A stretch of DNA of 6,003 nt, taken from Bacillota bacterium. Its GTDB lineage: Bacteria > Bacillota > Dethiobacteria > Dethiobacterales > Dethiobacteraceae. A program made the translations under genes and the position numbers. The DNA lies in contig QLUI01000122.1 of the NCBI GenBank assembly GCA_018725345.1, forward strand, positions 1 through 6,003. The letters run 5' to 3'. Below the pieces are notes generated by a model. The model was not told the origin of the DNA. It searched no databases and was given only the letters and a program-made list of their open reading frames with translations. Below, piece by piece: positions 1-5,622 of the stretch (position 1 is the stretch's first letter; each line of letters opens with the position of its first letter).

Positions 1-15
1 TTTCACAACGCCTCC
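1..15 (-). promoter_or_regulatory. Possible ribosome binding site and GTG start of a next gene at the window edge
   Basis: The last bases of the coding strand read AGGAGG, CGTT, then GTG AAA, with GGAGG at 11-15 and GTG at 4-6. The Shine-Dalgarno match is strong but the spacing of four is short, and only two codons are visible. It could be the beginning of a further minus-strand gene outside the window. Confidence 0.3.
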
Positions 16-72
16 TACTCAGCTTTTATCCTTGATATAAATCCTGGGGATCAACTCTTACTACTTCCCTGA

Positions 73-138
73 ATCCGTGAAGTTAAACTTAATTGCTTCA
101 CCTACAGGGTGAAGGTGGGTGAATCTATGTTCACGGAT
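73..138. repeat. Nested inverted repeats downstream of the RHH gene
   Basis: A perfect 9-bp inverted repeat (ATCCGTGAA at 73-81, TTCACGGAT at 130-138) encloses a second perfect 7-bp hairpin (CTTCACC 96-102, loop TACAG, GGTGAAG 108-114). Inside there is also a direct repeat GGGTGAA (107-113 and 117-123). There is no T tract after the stem on the minus strand, so it is not a standard terminator. It could be an RNA structure, a protein-binding site, or the remains of a small palindromic insertion. Confidence 0.55.
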
Positions 139-173
139 CCACGTACTTCTTTAATGAGGTCGAAGAAGCTCAT
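102..173 (-). CDS. Micro-ORF overlapping the RHH stop codon (possible toxin-gene remnant)
   Basis: The RHH stop TGA (170-172) overlaps an ATG (171-173) as ATGA, the coupling commonly found between antitoxin and toxin genes. The frame runs only 23 codons, beginning MSFFDLIKEVRG, to TAG at 102-104, which lies in the loop of the inner hairpin. It is too short for a toxin. A fragment VNIDSPTFTL near its end faintly recalls the first strand and Asp of PIN domains, but this is weak. It may be chance, or the stump of a toxin gene cut off at the inverted-repeat region. Confidence 0.2.
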   Translation of the reverse strand: MSFFDLIKEVRGSVNIDSPTFTL

Positions 174-424
174 CTCTCATTCAAATGCCCTTGGGCTATA
201 AGCATTTCTATCTCTTTCCAGCCGGGTATTTCCTCCTCCGCGGAGACGAGGCGCTTTGCAGCTTCAAGCTTCCTCTCTTTGGTCTCCTCTCCTTTAACAA
301 TTTCCTTATTTACTGCTTGTCGAATTAAAGCCCCCACGGAGCTACCACGTCGTCCAGCTTCCTCCTCCAGCCTGCGATACCGCTCCGGATCGAGAAAAAC
401 CTTCACCTCCCTTGTTAAAGACAT
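170..424 (-). CDS. Ribbon-helix-helix (CopG/VapB-like) antitoxin-type DNA-binding protein
   Basis: The product has 84 residues. Residues 5-11 (REVKVFL) form the likely beta-strand of an RHH dimer. Residues 12-26 (DPERYRRLEEEAGRR) form helix A, and GSSVGALIRQAVNKEI (27-42) is helix B with the usual Gly-Ser-Ser turn. The charged C-terminal tail (about 45-84, ending with PGWKEIEMLIAQGH) resembles the toxin-binding tail of VapB-type antitoxins. The ATG at 424 has AGGAGG at a 6-base spacing. The role is probably a repressor of its own promoter and neutraliser of a partner toxin (a PIN-type VapC would be expected). No intact toxin frame follows within the window. It lies 108 bases downstream of the large gene in the same orientation. 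It could equally be a stand-alone RHH regulator. The family assignment is solid by motif; the partner is inferred. Confidence 0.82.
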   Translation of the reverse strand: MSLTREVKVFLDPERYRRLEEEAGRRGSSVGALIRQAVNKEIVKGEETKERKLEAAKRLVSAEEEIPGWKEIEMLIAQGHLNER

Positions 425-430
425 TCCAGA

Positions 431-436
431 CCTCCT
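431..436 (-). promoter_or_regulatory. Ribosome binding site of the RHH gene
   Basis: The coding strand has AGGAGG, then TCTGGA, then ATG. This is a near-perfect Shine-Dalgarno sequence at good spacing, which supports the 424 start over internal alternatives. Confidence 0.8.
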
Positions 437-448
437 CGCATAATGTGT

Positions 449-487
449 GTATATAGCTTAATATAATGGGACGATTTTATCAAGGAA
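449..487 (-). promoter_or_regulatory. Candidate AT-rich promoter/operator of the RHH gene
   Basis: Upstream of the RHH gene the coding strand has TTCCTT (482-487) and, 16 bases on, TATATT (460-465), a weak -35/-10 pair. A second AT-rich stretch, CTATATAC (449-456), could instead serve as an archaeal-type TATA element. The stretch TATATTAAGCTATATA (450-465) is an imperfect palindrome around AGCT and could be an operator for RHH autoregulation. All of this is by eye, and such AT-rich matches are common by chance. Confidence 0.3.
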
Positions 488-532
488 TAACAAGCCTAAT
501 CTGCTTAGTATCAAACTTCTAGCTTCGCCAAT

Positions 533-3500
533 CTATTTTTCTTCACCTTTCCCAAAGTTAAGCCCTGCCAGAACCAGGTCATAAATATCCACCAGGCCAT
601 CAGCGTTGATGTCCGAGACAACGTCTGAGGTGTTGAAGTGAGCCGCTATCTCAGCCAGGTCAACAGCATCTATCACCCCATCCCCATTCGCATCCCCGCC
701 GAGGAGGGTAACCACGCCCAGGTCTTTGGTCTCCCCTGCCCCAACTGGGACGTTGGATTTAGTTGCCGGAAGATAACCGGGCAAGGAAGCAGTGATGGTG
801 TAGGTTCCTGCCGGTGCTTCGAGTGAGAAGCTGCCGTCGGGGTTGGTGATGGTTGAGTAGTCGTTGATGCTAACCGTCGCTCCACTGTGATCCGTTCGCC
901 CCTGGAGATGAACCCGACCGGTAATCAATGCCGGAGGGGGTTCTACTCTCAATGACCTCGATATTGAACCTGTTAAACCATCATTGTCAACTACTGTCAG
1001 GGATACTGTGTAATCCCCTGCCTCCAGGAATGTGTGTTCTATGGTTGAAGCTTCGGTAATTGCAGCGTTCCCATCTCCAAATTTCCATATATACTGTGTT
1101 ATATTACCATCGGCATCGGAGGATTCCGCAGCGTTGAACAAAACTTTCTGACCCACAATGGGCACCGGTGGATTATAGGTAAATGTGGCTTCAGGCAGTT
1201 CAAGCAATATTCTTTCCACCGCGGCAATATTGTCCCTGTCATTTGCGTCACCATATAGGCTCTCTACACCGACATAATATACCTTGTCCCACTCCTCAAG
1301 GGAGAGAGTTGTCTCTATCTCTTTAAAGACCGGCGTTTCCTCCAGGCCTTTAATCTGAAACTCAAGGTGTTTAATTGGGTTGAGGTTCTGGTCCAGAAGC
1401 GTAAGAGTCCCATCAGCATCTCCAATACCCTGGTTCTTAACCAGAATTCTTAGAACTACATTATCGCCATCCTTTATCGCCCTTATCGCCTCTTTTTCAA
1501 GGGATAAATCGGCCATCAAGCTTCTAAACTGGAGCAGGTTGTTCTCTTCGTTTTCCTCCCGGATATGATTCTCGGGGTCAATCCACACGCCGGAGGTTAA
1601 GCTCCGATCGATCTTGCCAACATCGATGGTAATCGCGTAGGTAGTGGTGCCTCTTGCGGGAACATCTACCACTCCGCTGTAAAGCGTTTCGTCGCCGCTG
1701 AGGAACTCAAATCCCGCTCCCGCAGCAGCCATATAGCCGATATTCTCAAAGGTCACGGTCAGGGTTAACTCTTCACCCCTGCGGGACTCTTTTACCTCTT
1801 TTACCAGCAGATCGGGATGAAGCAGCCTTAGGGCAACGCTATTGTTGTCTGGATCCAGGTCCGGGGTCACCAGGGCTTCCAGCACAAAGCCGCCGCTCTC
1901 ATCAAGCGTGACGGTGAAACTGTCGCTCAGGCTTGCGCCAGGATCCAGCCGCCCGTCAAATCTCCGGGACGAAAGATCCTCCATCTCCAGATTGTAGATC
2001 CTGACTGTAAAAGCAGGCGCCGGCTGATCACCGATATTTTGCACCGTAAAGCTTATGGTTACACTATCTCCCAGGGAGTAATCCCCCTCGACAGTGGCTG
2101 AAATCTCCAGGTCCCCGGCATACCGGTGGAATACATAGAAGATGTCGTTCTTATCCTCTATCAGTTCTTTCCCGGCAAAAACGGCAAAGAAACCGTCAGT
2201 TCCCTCGGCAAAGTCTGCCTGCCAGAAGGTGAGCTCGGTTCCGCCCACAAGCGTTCTTTGCTTAATCCATACATCCTCGTAGCGCATCTTGTAAAATATC
2301 CTTTGCCTGACCTCTCCGGGAAGCTTACCAGTGAAGGATACCAGTTGAAACTCCCCGAAATCCATAACGTCAACGGTATAGACACTGCCACGGGTTTCAA
2401 TAGTTTCCGGTGCTTCCGGCGGGCTTGCCGAGAACATCTTAAGCTCGTCAACCCAGACCAGGGTATAGCTGCCGTCGTAGTATGCCAGCGCAAGGTCACT
2501 GAAGAATGTGGTATCGTAGCTGGCAACTATCTCAAGCTCTGGCGTTAGCTTTCCAAAAACTACCCTTTGATTGGTCTGGTCAAAATAGGCAACAGCAGAT
2601 CCTGCAAGAGATGGATGGGAAGCATTCGGTATCTCAAAGGACAAACCGGTATCAAGGCAGAGGTATCTCACCGACTGGCCCTCGGTGGTGGCGGGGTCTG
2701 AATCCTCATCCGATTGCCAGGCGATTATGCCAGCGGCGACAACCGCTCCGAAATCAAGCTCAGCGTCGTCTGTTGTCAGTGTCAAAGGTAACCAGTCGTC
2801 GTTCAAGATCGTGTAAGCTATCTCGTAATACGGGAAGACATCAAATGGGGTGGCTGCCTCCTCCGCGGTGAAGGCTCTGTTTACCATGGTCCAGACGCAT
2901 ATGACCTCATCCCCCAATTTGGCGAGGACAGGGTCTCGATCGTCGAGGTTATCATCGGTGAGCCTCCTGATTTCAGACCATCCGTCGGCATCATAGAAAG
3001 CATAAAAAAGGTCATGCCCTGCCCAGACATCCTTTGCCGGGTCCTGAGCACTCCATACCACTAAATACTCTCCCTCCCCAAGATGGACCACCGCTGGCGA
3101 TTCATCTTCGATATTATTCAGCGTTAACCTGCCATAAGCAGATTCTGCAGGCACCTGGGGCGCCATCAGCGGACCGACCGGTTCTGCTCCTAAAAGAGGA
3201 ATCCTTCCGTATTTCTCGACAACCTCCCATTCGGTGGTCTTCACATATCTTTCTGGAATAAGCATGACCTCCGGTTCGGGATACTGGTACTCAAAAGGCC
3301 CTATTTCAATTCCAGCACTAAACCATCCGGCCACTACTTCTCCGTAGGCTGAAATCGATGCCGTCACCCCTGGATCGTAGGGGGCGGGGATATTAATGCT
3401 TCCGGTAACGTTCCCTTCTGCTTCGATTTCCACGGTGACCAGGCCCAGACAGTGTTTCGCTTCACCCTCAGCCTTAGTTCCCGGCGATATGGTGGCCCCC

Positions 3501-4735
3501 TCCAGATTCAGAGAAGGCCCGGCGACTATCCTTCCCTCAAGCCTTGCATGAGGGCTTATACCGACATCAAAATCTAGTCTACCAGCAATCGGTATTTCAA
3601 CTCCCCATCGCTTACTCCAGGCCTCAATCTCGACATAAACCCAAATCCTTGCCCTCTTAAGCTCAAAGTTTGTAGCATCTATCGTTCCCTCGGCGCCTAT
3701 ACGCCCCTCTGCTTCTCTGCCAAGTATGGTAATCTCTAAGATCCCCTCCCCACCGACAATCGCTGTTCCCGAAGGCATTTCATAGACGATGTAAAACTCC
3801 GAGCTTGCCTTAAAGCGCTGAGGGCCACCGATCACCGGAATCCAGTCGGGGAGGTGAAGGGAGGCATCTACCGGCGGGTCAGGTATCGCCATTTCGAAGG
3901 CTATTACGCCGTCGGGTGAGACGGAAACACCTCCCAGCTCGATAAGGTGGATAAGCCACTCCGGGAGCCCGATTACCCTTACTCTCAGGGTATAAGGCTC
4001 CGATTCTATCCCCTTTTCATCCACGGCGATAACTTCCAGAACACTGTCCCCTTCAAGAATCCCCATGTCAATGACCGCACTCCATCCGTCACCACCATCG
4101 GTGTCGGTGAATAGTCGCTCGTTGAGCCTGAATAACACCTTGCTGAGGGGAGTTTCCGACCTTACATGAGCGGTATAGCTATTCTCAAAGCGAATTCCCT
4201 CCAGGGCGATACCTCCGACCCGGGGCATCACCGCCTCTATTACCGGCCTTTGAGGCTCAAATACGCTCAGGGTCATTTCTGCGGTAGAGGTTTGACCGTC
4301 GTTATCTCTAACCGTCAGCCTTACGGTGTAATCGGCGGCGACCTGGTATTTGTGATGCACCCTCTTTCCGCTTCCATAAGCTTCGTCTCCAAAATCCCAC
4401 TGGTAGCTCACAATTTCGCCATCGGGATCGTGACTTGGTGAGGCATCGAACAGGACAACCTGGTGAACTGCCGGTGTTTGTGAGGAGACCGTGAAGACGG
4501 CAACAGGTGGCGCCGGCTCAAGGTCGGGATCAGGTGCCGGCGTCTCAGGTGCAATCTTTATCAGCCAGAGATCACGCCCACCGGCGCCAAAAGACTCTGT
4601 CGCTCCGGTGATGATAAATCCACCGTCAACAGTCTGCTGGACTGAGAAGCCTTGGTCCCAGTCCGTACCGCCGAAGGTGCGGCTCCACTGCTCATTCCCC
4701 TCTGAATCGGTCTTTATCAGCCAGAGATCACCCCC
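533..4735 (-). CDS. Large secreted repeat/PKD/dockerin protein, C-terminal part (PKD, beta-rich, propeller-like, CARDB x3, PKD, CpD-like, dockerin)
   Basis: This is the continuation of the gene that starts at 5985, in the -1 frame. The frame is open from just after TGA 4742-4744 to TAG 533-535. The first possible start codon in it is GTG 4411, which falls in the middle of a PKD domain (just before SYQWDFGD), so it is not a true start. In full-length numbering (1817 residues) the parts are: rest of repeat 6 and repeat 7 to K477; Pro-rich linker 479-494; PKD 495-578; unrecognised beta-rich region 582-945; sevenfold propeller-like region 950-1291; three CARDB-like domains 1292-1596; PKD 1597-1685; carboxypeptidase-regulatory-like domain 1686-1762; dockerin 1763-1817. 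All of these are typical extracellular binding or spacer modules, and no catalytic domain was recognised. It likely works as an adhesin, carbohydrate-binding or scaffold-attached surface protein; that role is inferred. As sequenced, this half has no start or export signal of its own. Confidence 0.85.
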   Translation of the reverse strand, partial: GGDLWLIKTDSEGNEQWSRTFGGTDWDQGFSVQQTVDGGFIITGATESFGAGGRDLWLIKIAPETPAPDPDLEPAPPVAVFTVSSQTPAVHQVVLFDASPSHDPDGEIVSYQWDFGDEAYGSGKRVHHKYQVAADYTVRLTVRDNDGQTSTAEMTLSVFEPQRPVIEAVMPRVGGIALEGIRFENSYTAHVRSETPLSKVLFRLNERLFTDTDGGDGWSAVIDMGILEGDSVLEVIAVDEKGIESEPYTLRVRVIGLPEWLIHLIELGGVSVSPDGVIAFEMAIPDPPVDASLHLPDWIPVIGGPQRFKASSEFYIVYEMPSGTAIVGGEGILEITILGREAEGRIGAEGTIDATNFELKRARIWVYVEIEAWSKRWGVEIPIAGRLDFDVGISPHARLEGRIVAGPSLNLEGATISPGTKAEGEAKHCLGLVTVEIEAEGNVTGSINIPAPYDPGVTASISAYGEVVAGWFSAGIEIGPFEYQYPEPEVMLIPERYVKTTEWEVVEKYGRIPLLGAEPVGPLMAPQVPAESAYGRLTLNNIEDESPAVVHLGEGEYLVVWSAQDPAKDVWAGHDLFYAFYDADGWSEIRRLTDDNLDDRDPVLAKLGDEVICVWTMVNRAFTAEEAATPFDVFPYYEIAYTILNDDWLPLTLTTDDAELDFGAVVAAGIIAWQSDEDSDPATTEGQSVRYLCLDTGLSFEIPNASHPSLAGSAVAYFDQTNQRVVFGKLTPELEIVASYDTTFFSDLALAYYDGSYTLVWVDELKMFSASPPEAPETIETRGSVYTVDVMDFGEFQLVSFTGKLPGEVRQRIFYKMRYEDVWIKQRTLVGGTELTFWQADFAEGTDGFFAVFAGKELIEDKNDIFYVFHRYAGDLEISATVEGDYSLGDSVTISFTVQNIGDQPAPAFTVRIYNLEMEDLSSRRFDGRLDPGASLSDSFTVTLDESGGFVLEALVTPDLDPDNNSVALRLLHPDLLVKEVKESRRGEELTLTVTFENIGYMAAAGAGFEFLSGDETLYSGVVDVPARGTTTYAITIDVGKIDRSLTSGVWIDPENHIREENEENNLLQFRSLMADLSLEKEAIRAIKDGDNVVLRILVKNQGIGDADGTLTLLDQNLNPIKHLEFQIKGLEETPVFKEIETTLSLEEWDKVYYVGVESLYGDANDRDNIAAVERILLELPEATFTYNPPVPIVGQKVLFNAAESSDADGNITQYIWKFGDGNAAITEASTIEHTFLEAGDYTVSLTVVDNDGLTGSISRSLRVEPPPALITGRVHLQGRTDHSGATVSINDYSTITNPDGSFSLEAPAGTYTITASLPGYLPATKSNVPVGAGETKDLGVVTLLGGDANGDGVIDAVDLAEIAAHFNTSDVVSDINADGLVDIYDLVLAGLNFGKGEEK
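536..700 (-). other. C-terminal type I dockerin
   Basis: Residues about 1763-1817 have two EF-hand-like calcium loops, DANGDGVIDAVD (1765-1776) and DINADGLVDIYD (1792-1803). Each is followed by a short helix (LAEIAAHF and LVLAGLNFG). This duplicated F-hand arrangement defines type I dockerins, which bind cohesin domains on scaffold or surface proteins. It ends the protein, with no sorting signal or membrane anchor after it. No cohesin is encoded in the window. Confidence 0.9.
701..931 (-). other. Carboxypeptidase-regulatory-like beta-sandwich domain
   Basis: Residues about 1686-1762 read ITGRVHLQGRTDHSGATVSI, then TNPDGSFSLEAPAGTYTITA, then a PGYLPAT turn. This is the usual pattern of CarboxypepD_reg-like domains, which commonly lie just before a dockerin in such proteins. 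Confidence 0.85.
932..1198 (-). other. PKD domain 2
   Basis: Residues about 1597-1685 show KVLFNAAESSDADGNI, YIWKFGDGN and HTFLEAGDYTVSLTVVDNDG, the full set of PKD motifs. Confidence 0.93.
1199..2113 (-). other. Three consecutive CARDB-like domains
   Basis: Residues about 1292-1391, 1392-1491 and 1492-1596 each begin with a DL(E/L/S) strand followed by a GD- or GE-containing strand and a (V/E)NIG or NQGIG turn: DLEISATV..FTVQNIGD, DLLVKEVK..VTFENIGY and DLSLEKEA..VKNQGIGD. The first two end with an Asn-rich DPDNNS or EENEENN motif, as is usual for CARDB (cell adhesion related domain in bacteria). The third has the weaker NDRDNIA. They are likely stalk or adhesion modules. Confidence 0.8.
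2114..3139 (-). other. Divergent sevenfold repeat region, probable beta-propeller
   Basis: Residues about 950-1291 contain seven weak repeats of roughly 49 residues. Each has a strand pair of the type 'SPAVVHLGEGEYLVVWS' followed by one of the type 'DLFYAFYDADGWSEIRRLT'. The second-strand elements are DLFYAFYD, EIAYTILN, SVRYLCLD, RVVFGKLT, KMFSASPP, RIFYKMRY and DIFYVFHR. The spacing and strand pattern suit a seven-bladed propeller, but this is read by eye. No Asp-box or catalytic residues were recognised. Confidence 0.5.
3152..4243 (-). other. Unrecognised beta-rich module
   Basis: Residues about 582-945 do not match a family I recognise. The first 90 or so residues look like an Ig-like/Big-type sandwich (ending EKGIESEPYTLRVRV). 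After a short LPEWLIHLIELGG segment comes a long stretch of alternating polar/apolar, Gly- and Glu-rich strands (for example GEGILEITILGREAEGRIGA and AEGEAKHCLGLVTVEIEAEG). This suggests extended amphipathic beta-sheet. Function unknown. Confidence 0.5.
4253..4504 (-). other. PKD domain 1
   Basis: Residues about 495-578 carry the PKD hallmarks: VLFDASPSHDPDG, then YQWDFGDE, then HKYQVAADYTVRLTVRDNDG. PKD domains are beta-sandwich spacers or binding modules of extracellular proteins. The GTG at 4411 sits inside this domain, which shows that it is not the gene start. Confidence 0.92.
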
Positions 4736-5622
4736 CCGGCGTCAAAAGACCATGTCCCTCCGGTTATGATAAATCCGCCGTCATCCGTCTGCTGGACTGA
4801 GTGGCCCGAATCCGCTCCTGTGCCGCCGAAGGTGCGGCTCCACTGCTCATTCCCCGCAGAATCGGTCTTTATCAGCCAGAGATCATTCTCACCTGCGCCA
4901 AAAGACTCTGTCTCTCCGGTGATGATAAATCCGCCATCATCCGTCAGCTGGACTGAGCGGCCCCAATCCCATCCTGCGCCACCGAAGGTGCGGCTCCACT
5001 GCTCATTCCCCTCTGAATCGGTCTTTATCAGCCAGAGATCAAGCTCACCGGCGCCAAAAGACCGTGTCCCTCCGGTTATGATAAATCCGCCATCATCCGT
5101 CTGCTGGACTGAGCGGCCCGAATCCCATGCTGCGCCACCGAAGGTGCGGCTCCACTGCTCGTTCCCCTCTGAATCGGTCTTTATCAGCCAGAGATCACCC
5201 CTACCGGCACCAAAAGACCATGTCTCTCCGGTTATGATAAATCCCCCGTCATCGGTCTGCTGGACTGAGGAGCCCCAATCATCTTCTGCACCACCGAACG
5301 TGCGGCTCCACTGCTCGTTCCCCTGAGAATCGGTCTTTATCAGCCAGAGATCACCCCCACCGGCGCCAAAAGAGTTTGTCCCACCGGTTATGATAAATCC
5401 GCCGTCGTCGGTCTGCTGGACTGACCAGCCCCAATCAGTATCTGCGCCACCGAAGGTGCGGCTCCACTCCTCGTTCCCCCGAGAGTCGGTCTTTATCAGC
5501 CAGAGATCGCCCCCACCTGCGCCAAAAGACCATGTCCCTCCGGTTATGATAAATCCGCCGTCATTTGTCTGCTGGACTGAGAGGCCCCAATCAGATCCTG
5601 CGCCGCCGAAGGTGCGGCTCCA
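4556..5622 (-). repeat. Tandem array of seven 156-bp (52-residue) coding repeats
   Basis: Repeats begin with the Trp codon of WSRTFGG at 5622, 5466, 5310, 5154, 4998, 4842 and 4687. The spacing is 156 bp except for the sixth unit, which is 155 because of the missing base. The last unit stops after DLWLIK (44 residues) and runs into a Pro-rich linker. DNA identity between units is very high in the constant parts. Amino-acid differences cluster at unit positions 8-10, 12, 14, 29, 31, 37-38 and 48. Such repeats are common in large secreted proteins of archaea and some bacteria. Seven units of about 50 residues fit a seven-bladed beta-propeller, but the fold is inferred. Confidence 0.93.

Noticed and set aside
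462..467. Perfect TATAAT on the plus strand
   Set aside because: No plus-strand gene or ribosome binding site follows it. It is a by-product of the AT-rich stretch upstream of the minus-strand RHH gene.
425..532. Rho-independent terminator after the large gene
   Set aside because: Only 4-bp matches such as AAGC/GCTT can be found, with no stable GC-rich stem followed by a T run.
2126..2871. Plus-strand frames of 140 and 121 codons and a minus-strand frame at 2161-2526
   Set aside because: They lie inside the propeller-like region of the large gene, show no recognisable domain, and have low-complexity or Arg/Pro/Ser-rich composition typical of out-of-frame translation.
4409..4411. GTG as the start of an independent 1292-residue protein
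   Set aside because: It lies in the middle of a PKD domain, between DPDGEI and SYQWDFGD. The frame upstream encodes the rest of the PKD and repeats 6-7, and the resulting protein would lack a signal peptide.
4731..4737. Classical programmed -1 frameshift heptamer
   Set aside because: The bases before the run (GCC GGG GGG) do not give the X XXY YYZ pattern with full re-pairing, and sister repeats encode the same residues without a slip. An indel is simpler, so programmed shifting is kept only as a remote alternative.
4766..5326. Plus-strand open frame of 186 codons with an internal repeat (SVCWTE, CSFPSESVFISQRS)
   Set aside because: It is the antisense shadow of the 156-bp repeat array. Because 156 is divisible by three, the reverse frame is also open and repetitive. 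The same applies to the plus-strand frames at 4491-4769 and 5390-5647.
4556..5622. Diversity-generating retroelement variable region
   Set aside because: Variation among repeats is not limited to adenine-derived changes, no template repeat or reverse transcriptase is present, and the target is not a C-terminal lectin fold.
4556..5622. CRISPR array
   Set aside because: The 156-bp period, the lack of unique spacers and the continuous coding sense show a protein repeat.
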